NCBI RefSeq assembly: GCF_028583545.1
Contig: NZ_CP087106.1
Span: forward strand, 1,240,001 to 1,304,000
Reading direction: 5' to 3'
Length of the DNA: 64,000 nucleotides
Source of the DNA: Methylobacterium sp. NMS14P
GTDB lineage: Bacteria > Pseudomonadota > Alphaproteobacteria > Rhizobiales > Beijerinckiaceae
A program made the translations under genes and the position numbers. The notes under the pieces were generated by a model. The model made no database searches, was not told the origin of the DNA, and saw only the letters and a list, made by a program, of their open reading frames with translations. Below, one piece after another: positions 37,843-46,860 of the stretch. Each line of letters opens with the position of its first letter. Positions within the stretch are counted from its first letter, which is position 1.

Positions 37843-39119
37843 CACAGAAGGTCATAATTCATGTTGGCCCACATAAAACTGGGACTACATCAATCCAAAA
37901 TATGCTCTATGCGCATTCTTTGGGTGATGGCGAGAATTTTGTTTATCCCTTCACTTGCCCCGATCAGACAGGGCAGCACGATTTCGCTCGAACGGCGTCA
38001 GACCCCGAAAATCCTACTTTCATCGAGATGCTGACGTGCCTTTCGAGGCTTGAGAAGACGTTTGTTCTCTCAAGTGAAGAGCTTAGCTTCCTTCCGGTCG
38101 ACTCGTTGCAGAAAATTCGAGAAGCTCTTCCGTCTGCCGAATTTACGATTGTTTATTATCAACGAAACATATTATCTATTCTCCATTCATGGTGGCAAGA
38201 ATTAGTCAAACATGGCGGCGTCGAAGATTTTCATAAATATGTTCTAAGTGTGATTTCGATGCCAGGGAGGCTACATCTGCTGGTCCCGGATTTATTATTA
38301 AGCAACTGGGCGTCTGTTTTTGGAAGAGACTCGATTAAAATTTTTTTATACGACCGAATTTCTGACGTAGCAAAGCAATTCGCTTTCGATTTACTTGGTT
38401 TGATCATTTCTTCCAGCAAGCGAACAGAGTTCAACAAATCTTTTGATTACATTGACTGTGAGATGATCCGTCTGTGGAATGTGTGTGGCTTCATCGGAGT
38501 GGATGCGATCCAGTCGCAAAAATACGGATTAATGCGCGATCTAGTTGCCGCGAGGGCTAAAGAATGCACGGAAAGCCTGGCCCTGAACTTTGATATCGAG
38601 GAATTTTCTAACATAGAGAACACTTTGATTTCCCGTTGGGGAGATCGCATCGAAGGTTTCACTGGCAGCAGGCTGTTTACGCTGCGGGAGAAAACGTACA
38701 CGTACATCAGTTCGGATTTTTGGACAGATAATCCTGACCTTGTTGCCGCCATGTGCGTCTTTGCGAAAGGCACAGCTGGCCGAGCATACAGAAGTTCGGC
38801 AACAGTCACGGCCTCGGATGCATCTAGATCATGCGAGACGAATATGGACGCCTGGGGTCAGATGGAAATTATACTCGGTGCGGCGCGCCAAAGAGAGCAG
38901 CTACTCAGATGTCAATTGGCCAAAGAAGCTGAGCGGTCTCAAGCGCTAGAAATAGTTATATCTACGCTTGTTGCCAGCATGAATTGGCGTGGACTTGATC
39001 GATCTAAATTCCAGAGGCTGATGACGGATGTAGCCAGGTCGACACCCAATGTAGGACGAGCCGCGAATCGTCATGAAATCTATCTTCATCAATCTCATAA
39101 AATTCTATGTGCTAAATAA
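37839..39119 (+). CDS. Sulfotransferase-family protein
   Basis: A 426-residue protein. The N-terminal HVGPHKTGTTSIQNML (residues 8-23) is the 5'-phosphosulfate loop that binds PAPS. The 3'-phosphate segment is probably VYYQRNILSILHSWW near residue 110. The last about 120 residues (after FAKGTAGRAYRSS) are helical and not recognised. The ATG at 37839 overlaps the APS kinase TGA; a GTG at 37824 would add five residues. With the upstream kinase it forms a complete PAPS-making and sulfate-transfer unit, probably acting on a glycan or lipid such as a Nod-factor-like or capsule molecule; the acceptor is not shown. AT-richer codon use. Confidence 0.85.
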   Translation: MTQKVIIHVGPHKTGTTSIQNMLYAHSLGDGENFVYPFTCPDQTGQHDFARTASDPENPTFIEMLTCLSRLEKTFVLSSEELSFLPVDSLQKIREALPSAEFTIVYYQRNILSILHSWWQELVKHGGVEDFHKYVLSVISMPGRLHLLVPDLLLSNWASVFGRDSIKIFLYDRISDVAKQFAFDLLGLIISSSKRTEFNKSFDYIDCEMIRLWNVCGFIGVDAIQSQKYGLMRDLVAARAKECTESLALNFDIEEFSNIENTLISRWGDRIEGFTGSRLFTLREKTYTYISSDFWTDNPDLVAAMCVFAKGTAGRAYRSSATVTASDASRSCETNMDAWGQMEIILGAARQREQLLRCQLAKEAERSQALEIVISTLVASMNWRGLDRSKFQRLMTDVARSTPNVGRAANRHEIYLHQSHKILCAK

Positions 39120-39191
39120 TTTTCTTTTATTCTTGCAATTTTCAACGATGTCGCGTCGAAAACGAAGAATTTAGGGAGCAATGCCTACTAA

Positions 39192-39275
39192 GATTGGCTG
39201 ATCGCCACCAAGAAGCGGCACGCGGCCGAGGATGAGGCCGAGCGGCGTCGCGGCGGCCCAGCGCCCCTGGGTTAG
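39192..39275 (+). pseudogene. 3' tail of a lost gene
   Basis: A frame of 27 codons, closed upstream by TAA (39189-39191), reads DWLIATKKRHAAEDEAERRR ... and ends in TAG. Its abrupt change to native GC-rich codons right after the AT-richer block suggests the remaining end of a gene cut by the insertion. Source gene not recognised. Confidence 0.3.
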
Positions 39276-39469
39276 AGCAACCTACCCGCCGGCCCGCCGG
39301 TCAGCGACTTGCCCGCGCCGGTGACGAGCTTCGAGAACGCCAGCGCGGCGGCTGACGCCTGCGCCTCGGACGGGAAGGTCCGATCAGATTCCATCACCGG
39401 CAGATGCGAGGCGTCGAGCAGCACCCAGGTCCAAAGGTGGCGGCCGGTCGATCGGATCTCGAAATGCAT
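39272..39469 (-). CDS. Small hypothetical protein
   Basis: A 65-residue frame starting MHFEIRSTGRHLWTWVLLDASHLPVMESDRTFPSEAQASAAALAF, reminiscent of the short beta-hairpin 'DUF1508/YegP' modules (W-x-x-L and S-E-x-x-A spacing) but not certain. ATG 39469 is chosen because GGAG lies 6 nt before it; ATG 39481 would add four residues. Confidence 0.5.
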   Translation of the reverse strand: MHFEIRSTGRHLWTWVLLDASHLPVMESDRTFPSEAQASAAALAFSKLVTGAGKSLTGGPAGRLL

Positions 39470-39698
39470 GGTCGGCTCCATATGCGAGTGGACATACCGG
39501 CACCTTGCGCCCGGAAAAGGCTCGCCGCGTTAATGGCTTGCACGACGCAACATCCTGCGCCGGCTCAGATCGCGCTTGTCCCCGACATCCTTGCAGATCA
39601 AAGGCGAGATCAGCCGCGCACCTTGGCCGCGAACTCCCAGACCGGCGGCCCCCGAGGTCTAAATGTCTCTGACGAACATGAAACGAGAGGAAGGATGA

Positions 39699-40109
39699 TC
39701 AGGCTGAGCGCTTGAGCTCTATTTGATCATCGTTCGAAGCACCAGCGGCAGGTTGCTGTTTCGGCTTAAGGCTTTGCGTGGGGGTGACAGAGGATGCGTG
39801 GCTGCTCGACGATGACGAGCGCCTCAGAGCAAACAACAAGGCAGCGCTCGCAACACATGCCACGGCGCCCCCGATCGGAGCCATAATGACCGAGATCGCC
39901 CCCAACGAAGGCCATGTACCCACAATCGAAAGTCCTGCGCCTACGAAGGCCGACAGAACGAGGAAGATGAGGTTCACGATCGCACCCTTCTGCGATAGGC
40001 GGCCCGACGTGTCGCCCTCGTGTTCGAAGAACGGGGAGGTTGTATAGCGATCTAAACGGCCGATATGCGGCAACTTCTGAGCGAGAACCCGGTCGCCGTT
40101 AGTGCTCAT
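39699..40109 (-). CDS. Hypothetical membrane protein
   Basis: A 136-residue protein with two hydrophobic helices (about residues 44-64, AIVNLIFLVLSAFVGAGLSIV, and 69-92, LGAISVIMAPIGGAVACVASAALLFAL) and a Ser-rich, low-complexity cytoplasmic tail (RRSSSSSSHASSV). No family recognised. The 5' side (40110-40140) has no clear promoter. Confidence 0.5.
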   Translation of the reverse strand: MSTNGDRVLAQKLPHIGRLDRYTTSPFFEHEGDTSGRLSQKGAIVNLIFLVLSAFVGAGLSIVGTWPSLGAISVIMAPIGGAVACVASAALLFALRRSSSSSSHASSVTPTQSLKPKQQPAAGASNDDQIELKRSA

Positions 40110-40140
40110 TTGTTGAGCATTGGCCTAAGTATGGCCAAGG

Positions 40141-40248
40141 TCATTTAGCGCCGTTGGCGCCCCTCATGCGCCGAAATCGCCAACCATGCTCGGACAGGCG
40201 CTCGATCAGGTCGCGCCAAGAGGCGACGGCGGGCGGGAGGTCGGACAT
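40141..40248 (-). CDS. Candidate 35-residue microprotein
   Basis: ATG 40248 to TGA 40141 reads MSDLPPAVASWRDLIERLSEHG followed by a very basic end. The middle is an amphipathic helix. It is the only protein-like stretch in 40110-40501, a region otherwise without a recognised gene. No clear RBS. Confidence 0.3.
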   Translation of the reverse strand: MSDLPPAVASWRDLIERLSEHGWRFRRMRGANGAK

Positions 40249-40501
40249 GACGGCGGGGTACGGCGGAATGGTTGCCGACACGCTAACCGTTCGCTCGGCC
40301 CCGCCCCGATCTGCTCACGGGGCGGGGGAGCGCCTGATCTCACCAGCGTGTGAGCCGAGCCGATACGCAACTTGGCTGGGCGCCAGGATGGTCGGCGCCG
40401 GTTACCGGGCGGTGCGGGCACCCAACGTGCGAACGTCCCACGTTGAACCCCGCCATGCTATCAGGCCTCGTCGCCCGTCACGGGCGCTGGGATCGGCCAC
40501 A

Positions 40502-40897
40502 ATGCGATCGCTTCTGCTCGCCGCCTCTCTGCTACTCCTGCCCGCGCCCGCCTTCGCGCTATGCCAGTGCGTCTGTGTCCGCGGCGAGATGAGACCGGTC
40601 TGTCAGCAGACGGACCTGATGGTGCCGATTTGCCAAGGGCTGTGCGAGACCACGATCCGGCAAGAGCGCGTGACGACCCCGCTTGCCGGCGGACGAGTGC
40701 AGTTCGGCCCCGCCGAGACGACCAACCCTTCGCCTGGCGGGCTCGCATCTGACCAGTTGGATCTCAACACCAACAAGTACGGCCAGCCCTTGGGCACGCC
40801 TTCCGAGCTCTCGGGCAGCGTAGGCTCGAGCCTTTCGGGCGCGACAGGCGGCAACGCAAATTCGTTGTCTGGTGGCGCCGCGGCAGGCGGCCGCTGA
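40502..40897 (+). CDS. Cys-rich secreted protein, paralogue 1
   Basis: A 131-residue protein with a signal peptide (MRSLLLAASLLLLPAPAFA-LCQC) and six Cys in the first 70 residues (CQCVCVRGEM..VCQQTDL..PICQGLCETTIRQERVTTPLAGGR). The C-terminal half is Gly/Ser/Asn-rich and probably disordered. Function unknown. A closely similar gene, in opposite orientation, lies at 43659-44012. The Cys pattern suggests a small disulfide-knotted periplasmic protein. It is followed by the same hairpin as its paralogue. Confidence 0.7.
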   Translation: MRSLLLAASLLLLPAPAFALCQCVCVRGEMRPVCQQTDLMVPICQGLCETTIRQERVTTPLAGGRVQFGPAETTNPSPGGLASDQLDLNTNKYGQPLGTPSELSGSVGSSLSGATGGNANSLSGGAAAGGR

Positions 40898-40902
40898 GCA
40901 AC

Positions 40903-40935
40903 GAAAAAGCCCCGCGCGGCGGTGCCGGCGGGGCT
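40903..40935 (-). terminator. Hairpin with A-run on the left (leftward terminator)
   Basis: AGCCCCGC (40908-40915) pairs with GCGGGGCT (40928-40935); GAAAAA precedes it, giving a T-run on the minus strand. No gene is recognised on the minus strand to its right before 41586, so either a small leftward RNA or a gene-3' structure is implied. The same element follows the paralogue at 43620. Confidence 0.65.
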
Positions 40936-41082
40936 GAGTGAATCCCTGGGAGGAATGCAGGTCCGTCGCAAGCCGCGGGCCAGCGCGAGGCACAGAAGCG
41001 CTCGCTCGAATGAATCGGTCGGCGCTTGCGGCGCCGCTCGGAATGATGGATCGAGCGCAGGTCTCGCGCTTGGGGATCCATC

Positions 41083-41409
41083 ATGAAGTTGCGCATGCTG
41101 CGGCCGTTCCGGCGCCCTCCGTCGTTCGTCAAGGTCCGGCTGCCCGGCTTCGATCCGGCCTACTACCTGAACGCGTATCCCGACGTGCAGATCGCAGGCC
41201 TTAATCCGCTCGATCACTATCTGCGGCACGGCTGGAAGGAAGGCCGGGATCCGAGCGCGGGCTTCAGCACCGACGGCTATCTGGCCGCAAACCCCGATGT
41301 GGCCTCATCCTGCCACAACCCGCTCGTGCACTTCGTGAACACCGGCTTGGCCGAGGGCCGGAGCGGCTTCTTCAAGGACCCGAAGTCGCCGGCTCCGAAG
41401 CCGCGCTGA
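41083..41409 (+). CDS. Protein made of two YPDV-type modules
   Basis: A 108-residue protein that is almost only two copies of a roughly 35-residue module: FDPAYYLNAYPDVQIAGLNP(L)DHYLRHGWKEGRDP and FSTDGYLAANPDVASSCHNP...EGR. The same unit is seen at the N-terminus of two glycosyltransferases (54350, 58476) and the C-terminus of a coiled-coil protein (56787) in this window. No signal peptide is visible. It is a standalone module; binding partner or target unknown. Confidence 0.7.
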   Translation: MKLRMLRPFRRPPSFVKVRLPGFDPAYYLNAYPDVQIAGLNPLDHYLRHGWKEGRDPSAGFSTDGYLAANPDVASSCHNPLVHFVNTGLAEGRSGFFKDPKSPAPKPR

Positions 41410-41422
41410 AGATCCGGGCACG

Positions 41423-41453
41423 AAAAAACCGCCGCGGCCGGAGCCGGGCGGTT
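41423..41453 (-). terminator. Hairpin with A-run on the left
   Basis: AACCGCC (41427-41433) pairs with GGCGGTT (41447-41453), preceded by A6, so on the minus strand it reads hairpin plus T-run. It lies 13 nt after the YPDV-module gene stop. Confidence 0.55.
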
Positions 41454-41520
41454 CAGGTGGTTGCGTTCACGAGATGTAGACGTTGGCGAGGCGCGGTTTA
41501 ATCCAGCCGCCCTGCGAAAC

Positions 41521-41552
41521 GACGAAAGGCGCCCCGGCCGAAGCCAGGGCGC
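41521..41552 (-). terminator. Leftward terminator of the coiled-coil gene
   Basis: On the minus strand an 11-bp stem (GGCGCCCTGGC / GCCGGGGCGCC, one G-T pair) with a TTC loop is followed by TTTCGTCGTTT. Confidence 0.55.
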
Positions 41553-41585
41553 CCAGGGCGTTGACCTATAAGTCAACCGCGACGG

Positions 41586-41993
41586 TCAGTCGGACGGCCG
41601 CCGCATGAAGGCCTTCAGCATTTCGTCGCACGTCTCCTTCATCTCACCCCGCACCGAGCTGACCATGTCATCGATCCGCCGCTCCAGACGGGTGATGACG
41701 TCACCAGTCACGCAGGTCCGCGCCACCTCGATCTTGAAGGCGTTCAGCTCCTCCTCAAGCGACCGGATCTCGATCTTGCCGCCGTAGCGGCCGGGGCAGC
41801 GCCCCGGCCGCCTGCCCTTCGAGCCGCGCGCTCGGCCCCGATGAGTGTCGGGCGTTCGAGGTCGCCTCAGGCGCCGCGCGTCGGCGGCCCGCGCCGAGCG
41901 CGATGTCCTCACGGGGTCGGGCGGCGCCGATGCCGCGCGTTGCGTCTTCCCAGCAACTGTCCCGATCCCGACCGCGCGCAGCGAACCCTCCAT
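41586..41993 (-). CDS. Hypothetical coiled-coil protein
   Basis: The last about 65 residues (KIEIRSLEEELNAFKIEVARTCV ... RLERRIDDMVSSVRGEMKETCDEMLKAF) look like a real helical protein. The preceding part is Arg/Pro-rich filler, so the true start is probably nearer 41800, perhaps at a non-ATG codon. As drawn, ATG 41993 almost abuts the divergent RHH gene. A terminator follows. Confidence 0.35.
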   Translation of the reverse strand: MEGSLRAVGIGTVAGKTQRAASAPPDPVRTSRSARAADARRLRRPRTPDTHRGRARGSKGRRPGRCPGRYGGKIEIRSLEEELNAFKIEVARTCVTGDVITRLERRIDDMVSSVRGEMKETCDEMLKAFMRRPSD

Positions 41994-42321
41994 GTCGACG
42001 ACGCCCTCTGAACAACCGACGCGTCGGCGTGGCCGCCCGCGACTGGCCGTGCACGAGCGGCGATGCAACAGGATCTCGTTTCATGTGCGCGACGATCTGC
42101 GCCGGGCCATCAAGCATCTGGCCCGGGCCAAGGGGATGTCCCTCAGCAAGCAGGTGGAGGCCTACGTCGAGAAACGCGACCTCGAAGACATCGTCGCGCT
42201 CACGCAAGATGGCAGCACCGCCCTCGATCCCGTCCTCATTAGTCTACTGGATGACGTCGACGGTGCAGCGGCGCGTCCTTGGAGCGCCCCGACAGCACGC
42301 TCGCGCGGAGCTCGGGCGTGA
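41992..42321 (+). CDS. Ribbon-helix-helix-like protein
   Basis: A 109-residue protein. After a basic leader (RRRGRPRLAVHERRCN) comes RISFHVRDDLRRAIKHLARAKGMSLSKQVEAYVEKRDLED, the strand-helix-helix layout of RHH/CopG-like DNA-binding or antitoxin proteins. The C-terminal 30 residues are unstructured. No toxin partner is adjacent. A regulator of a nearby gene is possible but not shown. Confidence 0.5.
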   Translation: MSTTPSEQPTRRRGRPRLAVHERRCNRISFHVRDDLRRAIKHLARAKGMSLSKQVEAYVEKRDLEDIVALTQDGSTALDPVLISLLDDVDGAAARPWSAPTARSRGARA

Positions 42322-42451
42322 CGCTCGGCCCGGCCGGCGTGAAGCCCTCGCGGGTGCCGGTCGGCGCATCACATCTGCGCGCGCCGTCCTGGCGGAGACA
42401 AGGCAGTAACCATTCGGGCGCATGGCCCTCGCAGGAAGCCGCGGAGCCGTC

Positions 42452-42634
42452 ATGACCAGCCACCGACCGACGATGCCCCGCCCGCCGACAGCGGCGCCCT
42501 GCATCCTGGAGACGACGATCCTCGCCGCGCGGATCGCGGCGCTCGTGGCCTGGGATGCCGGCGCGGCGATGGCCCGGGCCGCCACGGCGCCGGAATCCCA
42601 TCCGCCGGTGATCCGGATGCCGCTCGCCGCCTAG
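42452..42634 (+). CDS. Candidate 60-residue protein in a long spacer
   Basis: ATG 42452 to TAG 42634 gives TSHRPTMPRPPTAAPCILETTI followed by an Ala-rich helix. It is the only fair candidate in 42322-43035, a 714-bp stretch that otherwise shows no gene but has an AT-richer segment (about 42940-43030) upstream of cytochrome c. Weak. Confidence 0.25.
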   Translation: MTSHRPTMPRPPTAAPCILETTILAARIAALVAWDAGAAMARAATAPESHPPVIRMPLAA

Positions 42635-43035
42635 AACCGAGCGCGCCCATCGTCCTCGTTGCAGGGCTCGCCGCGGCGGGCCCTTTCTCGTGCGCCCTCG
42701 GCCTCGACAGCGCGACGGATTTTCCGACACGGGATGGATTATCGCGCCTCGGCGCACGTCAACATCCCGACATGTCAAACTTGGAAGAATTCTCAGGTTC
42801 TCCGGCTCCGCCCACTCCGCCTCCCTCCGCGGGCACGGCGGGCCGTGCGCGGGCGTCGGCCCGCCACCGGGCGACGGCCGGGCCCCGAAGGTCTGCCATT
42901 GCGGCTGGCACGGGCTTCGAGATGATGTGAGGCAGCGAACAATATAATCTGCGCTCAGCCTCAGATTTTTTCGCTTGCATCGAGCGGTTTTTCTGGCAAA
43001 AGCGCGAAGCTTATCTTCCGGATTGGGGTTTATAC

Positions 43036-43401
43036 ATGCGTATGCTTGCAATCGGCGCCGTCCTTGCCGTTGTCATGCCTCTCGCCGCGCAGGCCCAGGA
43101 GGCCGGCGACGCCGCCGCCGGCGAGAAGGCGTTCGCCCCCTGCAAGGCGTGCCACAACTTCCAGAAGAACGGCGTGGGCCCCGACCTGAAGGGCGTCGTC
43201 GGCCGCAAGGCAGGCACCTACGAGGGCTACAACTACTCCGCCGCCCTGAAGAACTCCGGCATCACCTGGGACGAGGCCAACCTGCACGAGTGGCTGAAGA
43301 ACCCGAAGACGAAGGTGCCGGGCAACAAGATGATCTTCCAGGGCATCGCGGACGACAAGAAGATCAACGACCTCATCGCCTACCTGAAGACCCAGTCGTA
43401 A
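43036..43401 (+). CDS. Soluble class I cytochrome c
   Basis: A 121-residue periplasmic c-type cytochrome. Signal peptide is about residues 1-20 (ending AAQAQ), the heme motif CKACH is at 36-40, and M99 (PGNKMIF) is the sixth ligand. The helix FQKNGVGPDLKGVVGRKAG and the C-terminal DDKKINDLIAYLKTQS are usual for the cytochrome c2/c550 group. It carries electrons to a terminal oxidase. In a methylotroph it may accept electrons from methanol oxidation, but no methanol-oxidation gene is near, so that remains a guess. A 220-nt 3' region leads to a terminator at 43620. Confidence 0.93.
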   Translation: MRMLAIGAVLAVVMPLAAQAQEAGDAAAGEKAFAPCKACHNFQKNGVGPDLKGVVGRKAGTYEGYNYSAALKNSGITWDEANLHEWLKNPKTKVPGNKMIFQGIADDKKINDLIAYLKTQS

Positions 43402-43619
43402 GTCGGACGGACCTCGGGCCCAGGAGACGCGCGGTCTCTCGCCGCGCGTCCGCCGCGATGAACCCCGCCCGGCCTGGCCGAGCGGGGACTTCTGCGTTCG
43501 CTCGAGGGAATTCTACAAAAATAGTCTTGGTTTTTCTTCGCGAGATCTTCCCATCGCACAGGATGGTGCTACTCTAGGCGCAGTCGCTCGGCGTAACGCA
43601 CCGGGCGTCCTCAACCTTC

Positions 43620-43652
43620 AGCCCCGCCGGCACCCGCCGCGCGGGGCTTTTT
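43620..43652 (+). terminator. Rightward terminator after the cytochrome c gene
   Basis: AGCCCCGC (43620-43627) pairs with GCGGGGCT (43641-43648) and is followed by T4 (TTTTC). It is nearly identical to the hairpin at 40903-40935 and lies just before the convergent stop of the Cys-rich paralogue. Confidence 0.8.
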
Positions 43653-43658
43653 CGCGGC

Positions 43659-44012
43659 TCAGCGGCCGCTGCCGGAGGACAGGCTCGACCCGACGCTGCC
43701 GGAGAGCTGGCTCGGCGTGCCCAGCTGGGTGCCGTTCGGGTTGCTGTCGAGGCTGAGATCGGGCGACACGAGGCCGCCGGGCGCGGGGTTGGTCGACTGG
43801 GCCGGCTCGAAGGCCTGCCGGCCGCCGGCCAGCGGCGTGATGACCCGCTCCTGCCGGATCGTGGTCTCGCAGAGCCCCTGGCAGATCGGGACCGTGAGGT
43901 CGGTCTCCTGACAGATCGCCTTCATCTCGCCCCGGATGCACGTGCAGCGGCACAGCGCCGAGGCGGGGGCGGGCAGCGCCAGCAGGGCAGCGGCGAGCAT
44001 GAACAGGCGCAT
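43659..44012 (-). CDS. Cys-rich secreted protein, paralogue 2
   Basis: A 117-residue protein that aligns end to end with the one at 40502 (signal MRLFMLAAALLALPAPASA-LCRC; then CTCIRGEM..ICQETDL..PICQGLCETTIRQERVITPLAGGR and a Gly/Ser tail). All Cys are kept. Start 44012 was chosen because it matches its paralogue; an upstream ATG (44027) adds five residues. Opposite in orientation and 2.8 kb away from its twin. Confidence 0.75.
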   Translation of the reverse strand: MRLFMLAAALLALPAPASALCRCTCIRGEMKAICQETDLTVPICQGLCETTIRQERVITPLAGGRQAFEPAQSTNPAPGGLVSPDLSLDSNPNGTQLGTPSQLSGSVGSSLSSGSGR

Positions 44013-44096
44013 GATGATCGACCTCATTGCCCGCGACAGGGCGATCGGGGCTCGGCGGGCCTCATAGCACGGCGCGCCCCGGAGAAGGTCCGTCGC

Positions 44097-44231
44097 TCAG
44101 CCGGCCGTGACGCGGCGGTAGCTCGCCGCGAAGGCCTCGGCGGCCTCGCGCGTCAGGTCCGTCACCACCAGTCCGGCGGTGTAGACGGTCCATCGTCCGT
44201 TCTGGTCTTCCGTGATGCAGATTTCGGCCAT
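44097..44231 (-). CDS. 44-residue protein of unknown function
   Basis: ATG 44231 to TGA 44097 reads MAEICITEDQNGRWTVYTAG then LVVTDLTREAAEAFAASYRR: a strand pair followed by a helix, clearly protein-like and with chromosomal codon use. Not recognised. Confidence 0.5.
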   Translation of the reverse strand: MAEICITEDQNGRWTVYTAGLVVTDLTREAAEAFAASYRRVTAG

Positions 44232-44300
44232 CGGGCGCCTCCACTCCACGCCACAACAAAGCCGAGCGAAGCTGACGAGTTCCTGAACCGCGCCGGGCGA

Positions 44301-44567
44301 TCACGCATCCGACGCGCCGTCGTCCCGGAGGATGCGGACGGGCCGGAAGGCGCGCGCGGACACGGCGGCCTCGACCCAGGCGCGGGCCGCCGCGGCCGCG
44401 GGGTGATCGGCGAAGGCGGCCGGGCGCGGCGGCCATTCCGACCCGGACTGGACGACGTAGCCGCGCCTGCCCGCGGCGCACGGGCCGACGTAGCCGAAGA
44501 CCTTGCCGGTTTCGTCGACGAGGTCGGTGCAGTGGACCGGCCCCTCGGTCCAGCGGAGATCAGGCAT
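44301..44567 (-). CDS. Hypothetical protein of 88 residues
   Basis: From ATG 44567: PDLRWTEGPVHCTDLVDETGKVFGYVGPCAAGRRGYVVQSGSEWPPRPAAFADHPAAAAARAWVEAAV, a short beta-sheet with a helical end. Two Cys. It resembles no named family that I recognise. It lies near the divergent UDP-sugar dehydrogenase gene. Confidence 0.5.
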   Translation of the reverse strand: MPDLRWTEGPVHCTDLVDETGKVFGYVGPCAAGRRGYVVQSGSEWPPRPAAFADHPAAAAARAWVEAAVSARAFRPVRILRDDGASDA

Positions 44568-44715
44568 CGTCACGCCCCATGGTCCCACATCGTCAGCCGT
44601 CCGGCGCATGACTCCACGCGGGCCGAGGCGAGTCGACGCCGGCGCGGACCGCCCCTATACGCGCCCGGCGGCCGGACCGTCATCGGCGCCCTCCGAGCCC
44701 GCAGAGGGATCCGGC

Positions 44716-46047
<1,332 letters not shown>

Positions 46048-46126
46048 CAGCGGCCGCGCCGAGGCTGGGACAGCGGCGAGACGCGCCACACGACCCGCGA
46101 TCATCCGGACGACGAGGGAACACGCC

Positions 46127-46750
46127 ATGGACGAGAAGGGGGCCGAGACGGGCCACGAGAACCGGCCGCCCGCGCCCAGCGACGCGGCGCTCGCGGAGCG
46201 GCACGCCCGCTACCCGGACGCGCAGATCCGCACCATCCTGAACGGCACGCGCACGATCGCGCTGGTGGGGGCCTCGGCGAACCCGGCGCGCCCGAGCTGG
46301 ATCGTCCTGAAATACCTGCTCGACCGGGGCTACGCGGTGACGCCGGTCAATCCCGGCCTCGCCGGCCAGGACCTGCTCGGGCGCCGGGTGGCCGCCTCCC
46401 TGGCGGAGGTTCAGGCCGCGCTGGGCGACCAGCCGATCGACATGGTCGAGATCTTCCGCAACTCCGCCGCCGCCGGGCCGCTGGTCGACGAGGCGCTGGC
46501 GCTGACGCCGCCGCCCAAGATGATCTGGATGCAGCTCGGCGTGCGCGACGACGCGGCCGCCGCCCGGGCCGAGGCGCGCGGACTGACGGTGATCATGAAC
46601 CGCTGCCCGAAGATCGAGTACGGCCGGCTCTCCGGGGAGATCGGCTGGACCGGCGTGAACTCCCGGATCCTCAGTGCCCGGAAACCCGTGCTGGCGGCCA
46701 AGGGCGTCCAGAAGCTGACCATCGCGGAGCGGGGCCGGCGCGGCGACTGA
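46127..46750 (+). CDS. CoA-binding domain protein (YccU type)
   Basis: A 207-residue protein with the Rossmann-like CoA_binding_2 domain (RTIALVGASANPARPSWIVLKYLLDRGYAVTPVNPG, IDMVEIFRNSAAAGPLVDEAL and IWMQLGVRDDAAA...VIMNRCPKIEYGRL). Found widely as a stand-alone protein of unknown function; it lacks the succinyl-CoA-synthetase partner domain. The last 50 residues (NSRILSARKPVLAAKGVQKLTI) are a family-typical end. Confidence 0.88.
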   Translation: MDEKGAETGHENRPPAPSDAALAERHARYPDAQIRTILNGTRTIALVGASANPARPSWIVLKYLLDRGYAVTPVNPGLAGQDLLGRRVAASLAEVQAALGDQPIDMVEIFRNSAAAGPLVDEALALTPPPKMIWMQLGVRDDAAAARAEARGLTVIMNRCPKIEYGRLSGEIGWTGVNSRILSARKPVLAAKGVQKLTIAERGRRGD

Positions 46751-46860
46751 ATCCGGTCCTCATACGGACCACGACAGCGCCCCGTGGCCAGCGCCGCGTC
46801 CGATCGCGTCGTAGCGGTCTGGAAGGACGGCGGCTCCGATCGAGACAACCGCGCCCTGCC

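Noticed and set aside
42821..42830. Copy of the tRNA-Ser 3' end (CTCCCTCCGC) as a possible second attachment site
   Set aside because: Only 10 bases match in a GC-rich tract; too short to claim an att site.
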